Source: Microvirga sp. KLBC 81
Lineage (GTDB): Bacteria; Pseudomonadota; Alphaproteobacteria; Rhizobiales; Beijerinckiaceae
Assembly (NCBI RefSeq): GCF_003075415.1
Contig: NZ_QDAH01000025.1
Location: forward strand, 1-64,000
DNA: 64,000 nucleotides
Reading direction: 5' to 3'
The notes under the pieces: model-generated
Told to the model about the DNA's origin: nothing
The model's input: the letters and a program-made list of their open reading frames with translations, nothing else
Database searches by the model: none
Shown: positions 45,217 to 53,086 of the stretch, one piece after another
How the letters are laid out: the number at the start of each line of letters is the position of its first letter
How positions within the stretch are numbered: position 1 is the first letter of the stretch
Translations under genes and position numbers: made by a program

Positions 45217-47862
45217 ATGGAATTGAGTGATACCGGAGTTCCTGGACAAGCAGGTAACGCTTCTCGCGACAACCGGGTGGATGCGCTTAATCCGGAATGG
45301 CCAAGAGATGAGACGGTCTATCGCCATGCTGTGGAGCTAAGTCGGCAGGTCCCATGGATCTCGGACCCTGAAGGGAAGATCCTCTATGTCGGCCCGGGTT
45401 GGGCCGATTTGGTCGATATGGCCAAGGAGGAATTACTCGGGTGTGGCTGGATGAGGCTCGTTCACCCGGATGATGTAACGCGGGTCGTGGAGACCAGGCG
45501 GGCGACACTGGCCACGGGAGAGCCTTACGAGTGCGAGTACCGGATCAGAGTCGTCGACGGCAGCTATCGCTGGTTCCGTGTCCGGGCGGGAGCCCAGCGC
45601 AACGAATCCGGCTTCATAGTGCGGTGGTACGGCACCATCGAGGATGTCCAAGACCGGAAACGGGCTGAGTTGATCCATCGGGGGCATGCCCGCGTCCTGG
45701 AGATGATTGCCGCTGGTCGTCCCCTCCAAGACATTTTGGAGGCGCTCTGCCATTTGGCCGAGGAGCAGATCCCCGGCACCCGGTGTTCCATTCTACTGCT
45801 GGACCGGGAGCGGCAGGTGCTCTGTCTCGGGGCAGCACCGAGCCTTCCGGCCGCCTATAACACCGCTATCAATGGTTTAATCGTCCGATCCGGGGTGGGC
45901 TCCTGCGGAACTGCTGCTGCCGAGCGCCGGGATGTGATCGTCACGGAGATCGCCTCCGACCCGCTCTGGGCGGACTGGCGGGACCTTGGGTTGTCACATG
46001 GGCTGCAAGCCTGCTGGTCCAAACCGGTTCTCACGCGCTCCGGCGAGGTGCTGGGCACCTTCGCCTTTTATCACGATCAGCCGCGCGTCCCCAGCAAGGG
46101 AGAGATGGCTCGTATTGACGCCGTGCTGCACCTGGCGGCTCTGGCCATCGAGCGGCAGCAGAGTGAGGCTGCGCTGCGTGAGAGCGAAGAGCATCATCGC
46201 TACTCGGTCGAACTGAATCCGCAAATTCCCTGGACGGCCAATCCGCAGGGCAACATCCTCGATGCCTCCCTCCGGTGGCACAAGCTTACAGGGATGTCCG
46301 TTGACGAGGCACTAGGTTCCGGGTGGATGAAGGTGCTACACCCCGATGACTTGGCGCGGACACAGGAGCGGTGGCAGCACTCCGTGTTGAGTGGCGAAGC
46401 GTTCGATACGGAATATCGCGTGCGCTTGGCAGATGGGAGCTATCGCTGGTGCCGCGCTCGCGCAGCGGCTCGCCGGAATGACGAGGGTCTCATCATCCGT
46501 TGGTACGGGACGCTCGAGGACATTCACGACAGGAAGGTTGCTGAGGAGCATCTCCGCCACGCTGCCTACCACGACGATCTGACGGGCTTACCCAACCGCA
46601 GGCTTTTCCACGAGCGTCTCCAGCAGGCAGTCGGCGAGGCCGTGAACCGACAAAGATCGGTCGGGCTGATGCTCATCGACGTTGATCACCTCAAGCGGAC
46701 CAATGACAGATATGGCCATGACGCCGGGGATGCCCTCTTGAAAGTGCTCGGCTCGCGATTGCAGCGGGTCGTTGGCGCCATTGACACGGTTGCCCGTCTC
46801 AGTGGTGACGAGTTCGCCGTCATTCTTCCGGATGTGGCTGACGAGGCCCAAGTTGCTGCGATGGCAAAGGCCGTTCTGGCCCAGATGCAGGAGCCTCTCA
46901 GGCGTAACGGCAGTACGCTCGACTGCCGCATTAGCATCGGAGGGACTGTCGCTATCGGAACTCACATGACTCCGGAGCAGCTTCTGAAGCAGGCCGACCT
47001 TGCTCTGTACCACTGTAAAGGCACCGGACGTGGCACGTTCACGATGTTCAACCCAGCTATGCGTGAGGAGGCGCAGAAGATCGCCTCGGCCCTGGAGATT
47101 GCCAGTAAGGCGGTGACCTTCGGCTGGATTGAGCCCTTCTATCAGTCCAAGATAAGGCCAGGCTCAGGCACACTGGGCGGCTTCGAGGCTCTCTTGCGGT
47201 GGCGTCATCCCAGCAGGGGAATTCAATCTCCCGCCGCGCTTGCTCCTGCCCTTGACGACGCCGACCTCGGGATCGCCATCGGCGAGCGCATGCGCTTTCG
47301 GGTTTTTCAGGATATGCGCAGCTGGCTCAATGCTGGGCTCGATCTCGGCCGGATTGCCATTAATGCTGCGGCCGTCGAACTCCGTCGCGGGGACTATGCC
47401 GAGCGTGTCCTTGAGGAGTTGGGCTGGACTGGCGTGCCGGCGAGTTGTCTTGAAATTGAGGTAACGGAAAGTGTCTTCCTGGATTCTGATTCTGACATGG
47501 TAGAGCAGGCGCTTCGCACTTTGAGCGCGGCTGGCGTCACGATTGCGCTTGATGATTTTGGAACTGGCTATGCGTCGCTGGCCCACCTGAAGCGGTTTCC
47601 GGTGGATGTGATCAAGATCGACCGTTCGTTTGTGAGCAAATTGGAAATGGACGCGGGGGATGCTGCGATTGTCAGGGCGGTTCTAGGCCTGGGCCAGAGC
47701 CTCGGGATCAAGGTCGTCGCTGAAGGTGTGGAAACGGCCGCGCAAGAGGCGCTTCTCCGGGAACTGGGCTGCGATCTTGTGCAGGGATATCACTTCGGTC
47801 GCCCGATGCCTGCCCAAGATGTGCCTAAGTTCATCACGTCGCGGAGCAAGGTCAAATCTTGA
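45217..47862 (+). CDS. PAS-GAF-PAS-GGDEF-EAL cyclic-di-GMP signalling protein
   Basis: This 881-residue protein has, in order, a PAS domain (about 35-150), a GAF domain (about 160-320, with SGVGSCGTAAAERRDVIV), a second PAS (about 330-450), a GGDEF domain (about 455-610) and an EAL domain (about 620-870). The GGDEF signature is changed to SGDEF near residue 529, so cyclase activity is uncertain. The EAL site looks intact: FEALLRW, EVTES, DDFGTGYASL, KIDRSFV and VAEGVET are all present, so c-di-GMP hydrolysis is likely. No membrane helices are seen, so it is a cytoplasmic sensor. The two PAS domains are very similar to each other, suggesting internal duplication. A repeat copy begins right after its stop. 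Confidence 0.93.
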   Translation: MELSDTGVPGQAGNASRDNRVDALNPEWPRDETVYRHAVELSRQVPWISDPEGKILYVGPGWADLVDMAKEELLGCGWMRLVHPDDVTRVVETRRATLATGEPYECEYRIRVVDGSYRWFRVRAGAQRNESGFIVRWYGTIEDVQDRKRAELIHRGHARVLEMIAAGRPLQDILEALCHLAEEQIPGTRCSILLLDRERQVLCLGAAPSLPAAYNTAINGLIVRSGVGSCGTAAAERRDVIVTEIASDPLWADWRDLGLSHGLQACWSKPVLTRSGEVLGTFAFYHDQPRVPSKGEMARIDAVLHLAALAIERQQSEAALRESEEHHRYSVELNPQIPWTANPQGNILDASLRWHKLTGMSVDEALGSGWMKVLHPDDLARTQERWQHSVLSGEAFDTEYRVRLADGSYRWCRARAAARRNDEGLIIRWYGTLEDIHDRKVAEEHLRHAAYHDDLTGLPNRRLFHERLQQAVGEAVNRQRSVGLMLIDVDHLKRTNDRYGHDAGDALLKVLGSRLQRVVGAIDTVARLSGDEFAVILPDVADEAQVAAMAKAVLAQMQEPLRRNGSTLDCRISIGGTVAIGTHMTPEQLLKQADLALYHCKGTGRGTFTMFNPAMREEAQKIASALEIASKAVTFGWIEPFYQSKIRPGSGTLGGFEALLRWRHPSRGIQSPAALAPALDDADLGIAIGERMRFRVFQDMRSWLNAGLDLGRIAINAAAVELRRGDYAERVLEELGWTGVPASCLEIEVTESVFLDSDSDMVEQALRTLSAAGVTIALDDFGTGYASLAHLKRFPVDVIKIDRSFVSKLEMDAGDAAIVRAVLGLGQSLGIKVVAEGVETAAQEALLRELGCDLVQGYHFGRPMPAQDVPKFITSRSKVKS

Positions 47863-47980
47863 CTACAGCATCGGACCCAAAAGTGGATTTGCACTTTTGG
47901 GACCAACCCGATGCTTTCTCCTTAAACAAGAGCATCGTCCGGGCGGAAAACCGGATCCACTTTTCCGCACGATGCTCTAG
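47863..47980 (-). repeat. Two-hairpin intergenic repeat, copy C (short form, inverted)
   Basis: This copy of about 118 bp runs from CTACAGCATCGGACCC to GATGCTCTAG in the same orientation as copy B, without the 21-bp extra block. Both modules are well preserved: CCCAAAAGTG with CACTTTTGGG, and GCGGAAAA with TTTTCCGC. It abuts the stop codon of the GGDEF-EAL gene and lies just downstream of the frameshifted DUF6894 gene. Confidence 0.88.
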
Positions 47981-48036
47981 TGAATGCTCCCCGCGGCAAC
48001 CGACAAACTCGCCAGCAACTCCCAAATGTCCGAACT

Positions 48037-48280
48037 TTACTGAACAGGCGTCATCAAAACCGTATGGCCTGCAGCATCTGTCACCTCGAAGTGCATCTGG
48101 CCAAATGGCCGCCTCCCTCGTGAATTCGTCTACACTTTGAATGACTTCCATTAGTAATGAAACGCTGTCTGGAAGTTCAATGCCATTCTGATATTCGATC
48201 AGGCCAAGCTCGTCTCGGATATGCAAATAGTATATTCCGATTAGGTACTCGTCATCTGATGTGTCATCGCTGCGCTTCAT
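48037..48280 (-). pseudogene. DUF6894-family gene with a single-base frameshift
   Basis: The first frame reads YYLHIRDELGLIEYQNGIEL near the N-terminus, the DUF6894 signature (a small Hyphomicrobiales family of about 80 residues). Near 48100 the family's usual ending appears one base out of frame: MHFEVTDAAGHTVLMTPVQ then TAA at 48037. The total, 244 bp, is 81 codons plus one base, just what one inserted base would give. Without a shift, the first frame runs on to 142 codons, translating repeat copy C. It is probably a recent pseudogene; a sequencing error is the alternative. Function of the family is unknown. Confidence 0.75.
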
Positions 48281-48433
48281 CTTTGGTGCGCCGACAACGC
48301 GCTAATGCCTACTTGGCAAGACAGCCTAATCGGCTGCCCGCGCTGTCCTAGGCCATTTGGTATAAGGAACCGGCGCCCTATCAGTCGCATTTTCCGGCTA
48401 AGCCTTTGGAAGTACTCCGAAAGGGTGTTTGTT

Positions 48434-49096
48434 ATGGATAAAGCTGGCCATATTGCATTGATAGCTGATGATGACGAGTACTTCCGGCTGGCGCTTCAGA
48501 CTATCTTGGCAGACCAGCTCGGGTTTTCCAGCATCGTCCAGGCAGCTTCCCTTGACGAGGCCTTGGAGCAGCTCTCCCAAAAGCCTAGTAAATCGCTGGC
48601 CTTGTTTGATTATTCTATCCCCGGCATCAAGAGTGCTGCTTGCCTAACTGCTGTGCGTGACTGCTTTCCCAACCTCCGGTTGGCAGTCCTGTCAATGTCC
48701 CAACAGAAGCAGGATATCCTTGCAGCTCTGAATGCGGGTGTTCACGGCTACTTGCCGAAGACGATCAGTCCGGCTCAGCTGGTGTCGGCCCTGCGGTTGA
48801 TCATGGACGGCCTCATCTATGTTCCGCCGTCAGTTGCGTCGATTGCACCTGCCTCAGACGGGGTGCAGATGCTGAAAGCTGTGACTGAGAAGAGACTGCC
48901 GATCGAAAACCTGACCCCCCGGCAGAGAGAAGTTCTCGAGCTTCTGATGCAAGGCAAATCGAACAAGGAGATCGCGAAGAGCCTGAGCCTTGGCGAGGGA
49001 ACAGTCAAAGTTCATATGGCTGCGCTGTTTCGGGCATTCGGAGCACGGTCGCGAGCGGCGGTGGCGGCGGCTGGCTCACAGTTGCTATCCGGCTGA
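48434..49096 (+). CDS. LuxR/NarL-type response regulator
   Basis: This 220-residue protein has an N-terminal receiver domain (about 8-125: acidic pocket ADDDEY, phospho-acceptor Asp in LFDYSIPG near 60, lysine in GYLPKTIS near 110) and a C-terminal LuxR helix-turn-helix (about 150-215; LTPRQREVLELLMQGKSNKE then IAKSLSLGEGTVKVHM). It should bind DNA as a dimer once phosphorylated. ATG 48434 is the sensible start because the receiver begins there; the open frame extends 43 codons upstream. No intact partner kinase lies nearby, but a decayed HWE kinase lies just downstream. Confidence 0.92.
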   Translation: MDKAGHIALIADDDEYFRLALQTILADQLGFSSIVQAASLDEALEQLSQKPSKSLALFDYSIPGIKSAACLTAVRDCFPNLRLAVLSMSQQKQDILAALNAGVHGYLPKTISPAQLVSALRLIMDGLIYVPPSVASIAPASDGVQMLKAVTEKRLPIENLTPRQREVLELLMQGKSNKEIAKSLSLGEGTVKVHMAALFRAFGARSRAAVAAAGSQLLSG

Positions 49097-49319
49097 TGCC
49101 GCAACGTCCGATCAGCGCTCAACACGCATATGCAGAAAGTCGTGAGTCTGCTCTTCCGGAAAATATCCGCTTCCGCCGTGTTCGGAATATCCCCCCTTAA
49201 GACACCGAGCTGACCTTATCCGGATTTCCGGATGGGCGGCGTGAGCAGACCTTTATTCAGTCCGCTCTACTTCCCAATCTGACCCTGACCGCATCTCGAG
49301 ACCTGCATCGGCTCATCGG

Positions 49320-49804
49320 CATGATCGTAGAGGTCCGGGACATCAGGGCCGAGAAGGTGCAGGAGCACAGCGGCTTCTGATTAAGGAATTCGATCATCGG
49401 GTGAAGAACACATTGGCCACTGTGCAGTCGATTGCGGCGGAGACGCTGCGCAATGCGCCCTCAAGGAAGCCAAGGAGGCGCTGGAGAGCCGTCTTTAAGC
49501 GTTGTCCCGCAGGCATGACGTCCTGACGCGAGAACTGGGAAGATAGCAACTTATACGAAATTGCTGCGCAGGCGGTGAACTCTATTCGAGCAGGGTCGAT
49601 GACCGCTTGCATCGGAAAGGGCATCAGGTTCGTTTGCCGCCGCGCATCGCTCTTTCGCTTGCCGTGGCGTTCCAGGAACTGGCAACGAATACAGTTAAGT
49701 ATGGTGCCCGCTCGACCGCCTGTGGCGAGGTTCGCGTTGCTTGGTCTGCGATCCTGCAGGAGATGGAGCGCTGGGAAGACCAGCACGGACAGGATGCAGC
49801 CTGA
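49320..49804 (+). pseudogene. Decayed HWE-family histidine kinase
   Basis: Pieces of one kinase appear in order but in different frames. They are the PAS-end remnant VEVRDIRAEKVQ (about 49330), the phospho-acceptor box DHRVKNTLATVQSIAAETL (about 49390-49445), then EALESRL followed by an in-frame TAA and ALSRRHDVLTRE, then ENWEDSNLYEIAAQAV (about 49530-49578), and finally the ATP-binding N box FQELATNTVKYGA with GEVRVAW (about 49670-49745). At least three frameshifts and a stop break it, and the C-terminal G box is missing. It is clearly dead. The order and motifs match HWE/HisKA_2 kinases of alphaproteobacteria. Confidence 0.85.
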
Positions 49805-49876
49805 ATGAGCAAGCCTGGCAACAACAATGAACCTGAGCACTGGGAACTAACATAAGTTAAATCCCGTTCGAACGTT

Positions 49877-50208
49877 ATGACGCCGGGCGGATCCAGAGAT
49901 CCTCCTGTCGTGCTCGTGCTTGCGGACGAGCCGCTGGGGCGCATGGTTGTGGTCGATAAACTGGAGGACGTGGGCTTTCGCGTTCTGGAGGCGGCGAGCG
50001 CTGACGTAGCCTTGGTGGTGCTGGAGATGCATTCCAAAGAGGTGCCTGTGCTGCTCACCGACGTGGACATGCCCGGCCCGTGGCTGACGAGATCCCTGAC
50101 GATGGCCAGCTCTTGCCGGAGCGTTGCCGCAGCGCCACTCTCGTGCGGTACATTGCGGAGACGATGCAAACCCACGAGGGCCATAGGACCGGTCCGAACG
50201 CGTCATGA
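49877..50208 (+). pseudogene. Receiver-domain protein with internal deletion and frameshift
   Basis: The N-terminal half is a good CheY-like receiver: VLVLADEPLGRMVVVDKLED, then VLEAASADVALVVLE and LLTDVDMPG with the phospho-acceptor aspartate. Straight after, the middle of the domain is missing. The typical receiver end, ADEIPDDGQLLPERCRSATL then VRYIAETM, continues in another frame to a TGA at 50206-50208. About 30 codons seem deleted, and the usual lysine of the KPY motif is now E-R-C. It is probably the decayed partner of the HWE kinase just upstream. Confidence 0.8.
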
Positions 50209-50238
50209 GAGATCTCGCCCAGTGAGAGGCGAGGGACG

Positions 50239-50283
50239 ATGAACATGAAACTGACGGGGGCGCCTGTGAGGAGGAGCTCATGA
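50239..50283 (+). CDS. Possible 14-codon leader peptide overlapping the CBS gene
   Basis: ATG at 50239 opens a short frame, MNMKLTGAPVRRSS, that ends at a TGA overlapping the start of the CBS-domain gene (ATGA). GAGAGGCGAGGG lies upstream. Such an arrangement can couple translation of the next gene, but a chance frame is equally possible. Confidence 0.25.
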   Translation: MNMKLTGAPVRRSS

Positions 50284-50726
50284 GAGTCAGTGAAGTTATG
50301 ACACGGGATGTGCGCCTGATCGAACCCACCCAGACGATTCAGGATGCGGCAAAGCTAATGTCTGAACTGGACGCCGGCATCATGCCTGTGCGCGAGGGCG
50401 ACCGCTTGGTTGGCATGATCACCGACCGGGACATCACGGTTCGGGCTGTTGCCCAAGGTAGGGGACCAGACACACCTGTCCGGGAGATAATGACGGACGA
50501 GGTGCTGTATTGCTTCGACGACGATGAGACCGACGCGGTGGAGCGCAACATGGCCGACATCAAGGTCCGGCGTTTGCCTGTGCTCAATCGCGACAAGCGT
50601 CTGGTTGGTATCGTCTCGCTCGGAGATCTGGCGGTGAGTGATAAGGCTTCTAAGATTGGAGCCGCAATGGCGGGCATTTCGCAGCCTGGCGGTCAGCACA
50701 GCCAGACCGGAGGACCACGCACCTGA
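50280..50726 (+). CDS. CBS-domain protein
   Basis: This 148-residue protein consists of a CBS domain pair (Bateman module): the first about 7-60 (MTRDVRLIEPTQTIQDAAKL; MPVREGDRLVGMITDRDI), the second about 70-125 (VEIMT-like REIMTDEV; LPVLNRDKRLVGIVSLGDL), then a polar glycine/glutamine tail. Such free-standing pairs bind adenosine nucleotides and sense energy state or regulate a partner. GAGGAGGAG precedes the ATG. It stands alone after the decayed two-component pair; its target cannot be read. Confidence 0.93.
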   Translation: MRVSEVMTRDVRLIEPTQTIQDAAKLMSELDAGIMPVREGDRLVGMITDRDITVRAVAQGRGPDTPVREIMTDEVLYCFDDDETDAVERNMADIKVRRLPVLNRDKRLVGIVSLGDLAVSDKASKIGAAMAGISQPGGQHSQTGGPRT

Positions 50727-50812
50727 GTTGGGATACGGGAGGGGTCCGTCTCTAGTGGCCCCTCCCCAGTTCAGTTCTATTCAGGCGAAACAGTTGGGTC
50801 GGGAGATGCTCA

Positions 50813-51106
50813 ATGATCTGGGCCCGCAGGATCATCGACCCGGCCGAATGGAACGAGGTCCAGGATCAGTTCGAAAACTTATTCGTGAAGCTGGGTTGCC
50901 CAGGTCAGATGATGCTGGTGACTGCCTCCGGCCCGGGCCCGCCCACGCTCTTCGCCAGCCTCCCGAATTCGGTCCTTCTGAGCGCATTGACGGGTTTCGA
51001 GCGGATCACGGACAGCGAGCTTCCAGCCGAAGCTTCGCTTCTCGTCGGCCATCACCACGCGTTCGAGAAGCGCTTCACGTATCCCAAGTGGAAGCCTCCA
51101 GGCTAA
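50813..51106 (+). CDS. Small hypothetical protein
   Basis: I do not recognise this 97-residue protein, but it looks real: MIWARRIIDPAEWNEVQDQF, then LFVKLGCPGQMMLVTASGPG, and an end HHHAFEKRFTYPKWKPPG that contains three histidines. GGGAG lies eight bases before the ATG. There is no signal peptide or membrane helix. It lies about 85 bp after the CBS gene, and a repeat copy follows about 65 bp later. The histidine-rich end could bind metal, which is only a suggestion. Confidence 0.65.
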   Translation: MIWARRIIDPAEWNEVQDQFENLFVKLGCPGQMMLVTASGPGPPTLFASLPNSVLLSALTGFERITDSELPAEASLLVGHHHAFEKRFTYPKWKPPG

Positions 51107-51170
51107 GGGTCGCCGCGTATTTCTGACGTGGACCAAGCCGGAGGTTATCCGCTGAGCGGCTGACGCTGCC

Positions 51171-51284
51171 ACATCGTGCGGAACAATGGATCCGGTTTTT
51201 GAGCTCGAACGATGCGCTCCTCCAGAGAATGAGCATCGCATCGATCCCAAAAGTGGATTCCACTTTTCACGTCCGAGGCTCTAG
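51171..51284 (+). repeat. Two-hairpin intergenic repeat, copy D (degenerate)
   Basis: This copy of about 114 bp is in the same orientation as copy A (CATCGTGCGGAACAATGGATC ... CGTCCGAGGCTCTAG, given by its ends). Left and right modules are recognisable but carry several mismatches, so it is the most diverged copy. Its right end, CTAG, supplies the stop codon of the small leftward gene at 51281-51418. Confidence 0.75.
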
Positions 51285-51418
51285 TGCTTGGTGTCCGTTC
51301 GCGCCTCGACGATTTCGCTCACGACCCATTTTGTGGACTTGGCCGTCACACTTCCTTTGGGCTTCTCTTTCTTCGGCTTCTTCGCTTCCCGGTTACCATA
51401 CTGTTCGCGGTGGGCCAT
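51281..51418 (-). CDS. Very small lysine-rich protein
   Basis: A 45-residue protein reads MAHREQYGNREAKKPKKEK, PKGSVTAKSTKWVVSEI, then VEARTDTKH. It has an exceptionally strong ribosome site, AGGAGGAGGTC directly before the ATG, which makes it credible despite its size. It is basic in the middle and has a plausible short C-terminal helix. Its stop codon TAG comes from the edge of repeat copy D, so the original C-terminus may have been altered by that insertion. Function is unknown; small basic proteins of this kind are often nucleic-acid-associated. Confidence 0.65.
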   Translation of the reverse strand: MAHREQYGNREAKKPKKEKPKGSVTAKSTKWVVSEIVEARTDTKH

Positions 51419-51478
51419 GACCTCCTCCTACATCCAGGATCGTCTCAAGGATTCGGTGGGTTGCACTGTTGAACTATA

Positions 51479-51505
51479 CCACACCCGGGAAGCAGCTGGG
51501 TGTGG
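51479..51505. other. Perfect hairpin in a gene-free stretch
   Basis: CCACACCC (51479-51486) pairs with GGGTGTGG (51498-51505) around an 11-nt loop. No T-run follows. The 51419-51707 stretch has no convincing gene; two frames of about 75-80 codons on opposite strands lack ribosome sites. Confidence 0.4.
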
Positions 51506-51707
51506 AGGGTGCTGGAAGCACAGGGCGGCCTTTTGCGGGTAACCACGTAATCCAGGCTTTCAACGGCACAGCCCGGAAGCGGCTGGGACACGATCCTCCC
51601 TCGGTCCGATGCTGCCTCACATCGGAGGGTTCGCGTCTGGGTGAACCAAACCTTGGCCCTTTCGTTCAATCATTGATGAACCAACTTCGGAGACGTGACC
51701 CGGGATC

Positions 51708-52154
51708 ATGAGACCTTGTGTGCTGATAGCGTTCCTTGTTGGATCCACGCTTGCCGGATGCGATCTTCCGCGCGACCCAGAGGAGACTCTGGAAGCGGTG
51801 AGAGGGCAGGAACTGCGCGTGGGGGTTCTCAAGTTCGGTGAGAACGCCGAGAAGGACCGTCCCATTGTCGAGCGACTGGCCGCCAGCCTTGAAGCGAAAC
51901 TGGTCTATGTGGAAGGTGACGCCCATGCTCTGTTCGAGGACCTGAAGCGCGGACACCTCCACTTGGTGATCGGCGGCGTGCCGGAGACGACACCCTTCGA
52001 GAAGGAACTTGGGCTGTCCAAGCCGGTCGGGCCGTTGCACGGCGCCCGTGAGGAGGAGGACCGTGTCATTGCCGTCCGCCCGGGCGAAAACGCCTTCCTC
52101 CTGCGGGTGAACCAAGCCATTGAGGCCGCGAAAGCGGGAGGAGCGGGGTCGTGA
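51708..52154 (+). CDS. Small lipoprotein resembling one lobe of a solute-binding protein
   Basis: This 148-residue protein has a lipoprotein signal (MRPCVLIAFLVGSTLAGC, lipobox LAGC with the modified cysteine at 18). The mature part has the first-lobe pattern of family-3 periplasmic binding proteins (ELRVGVLKFGENAEKD; IVERLAASLEAKLVYVEGD; LFEDLKRGHLHLVIGGVP) and ends AIEAAKAGGAGS. Normal binding proteins are about 250-300 residues, so this has only part of the fold. It overlaps the CDF transporter start by 4 nt (GTGA), so the two are coupled. A role in handing a metal or other solute to, or sensing it for, the transporter is a reasonable guess. Confidence 0.75.
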   Translation: MRPCVLIAFLVGSTLAGCDLPRDPEETLEAVRGQELRVGVLKFGENAEKDRPIVERLAASLEAKLVYVEGDAHALFEDLKRGHLHLVIGGVPETTPFEKELGLSKPVGPLHGAREEEDRVIAVRPGENAFLLRVNQAIEAAKAGGAGS

Positions 52155-53086
52155 GCGAGACGCGTCCCAAGCTGCCGGTCGATGTTGAAAAGGCGATGAG
52201 GCGGGCTGAGCGCCTGGCGTGGCTCAGCATCGTGCTCCTGAGTACGATCATCCTCGTCATGGCTGCCGTGATGGGCGGCAGCCAGGCCATGCAGACAGCC
52301 TGGGTCGAGGATATGCTCAGCCTTCTGCCGCCTGTCGTGTTCCTGATCGCGCTCAAGCTGGAGAGGAAGCCAGCCACGGAGAAGTTCCCCTTCGGTTTCT
52401 ATCGGGTGAACTCACTGGCCTTTCTGATCGCAGCGGGAGCGCTGACCACGATGGGCGCGCTGCTGCTCTACGAGGCTGCCTCGACCCTGATCAAGCAGGA
52501 TCACCCGACCATCGGCTCGTTCCAGCTGTTCGGTCAAGAGATCTGGCTGGGCTGGGCCATGATCGCCGTGCTGGTCTACTCGGTGATCCCGCCGGTCATC
52601 CTAGGACGGCTGAAAAAACCCGTCGCGGCCAAGATCGCCGACAAGGTGCTGCACACCGATGCCCTGATGAATGCCGCCGACTGGCAAACTGGGCTGGCCG
52701 GCATCCTCGGCATCCTCGGTGTCAGCTTTGGTCTCTGGTGGGCGGATGCCGTAGCGGCTGGCTTCATCTCATTCTCGATCCTGATGGATGGTCTGAGGTC
52801 TGTGCGGACCTCGGTTGTCGAGCTCATCGATGGCGCGCCGCGCAGGATGGACAGCGGTAAGATCGATCCGCTCGTGAATCGGGTGACGGACAAGCTGAGG
52901 GCCGAACACGGTGATGTGAACATTCAGGTGCGCGAGACCGGCCGCTACATGCGGGCGCTCATCGAGCCGTCCGACCGGCCGCATGTCTCCGGCGAGCGGG
53001 CAAGGGCACTGATCGGCGAGGAGGATGCCTGGCGGCTGATCGAGGTAGCCGTGGAGCAGCGGGAGGATGAACCGAACCGCACGTGA
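52151..53086 (+). CDS. Cation diffusion facilitator (CDF) family transporter
   Basis: This 311-residue inner-membrane protein has about six hydrophobic helices (starting near residues 22, 52, 80, 120, 172 and 200) and a cytoplasmic C-terminal domain (about 220-311). The CDF site motifs are visible as HTDALMNAADW near 165 and WADAVAAGF near 198, while the early FGFYRVNSLAF replaces the usual HPYGYGR-type start of helix 2. CDF proteins export divalent cations such as Zn, Fe, Mn or Co in exchange for protons. The GTG start is inside the lipoprotein stop. The metal cannot be inferred confidently from the motifs. Confidence 0.88.
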   Translation: MSETRPKLPVDVEKAMRRAERLAWLSIVLLSTIILVMAAVMGGSQAMQTAWVEDMLSLLPPVVFLIALKLERKPATEKFPFGFYRVNSLAFLIAAGALTTMGALLLYEAASTLIKQDHPTIGSFQLFGQEIWLGWAMIAVLVYSVIPPVILGRLKKPVAAKIADKVLHTDALMNAADWQTGLAGILGILGVSFGLWWADAVAAGFISFSILMDGLRSVRTSVVELIDGAPRRMDSGKIDPLVNRVTDKLRAEHGDVNIQVRETGRYMRALIEPSDRPHVSGERARALIGEEDAWRLIEVAVEQREDEPNRT

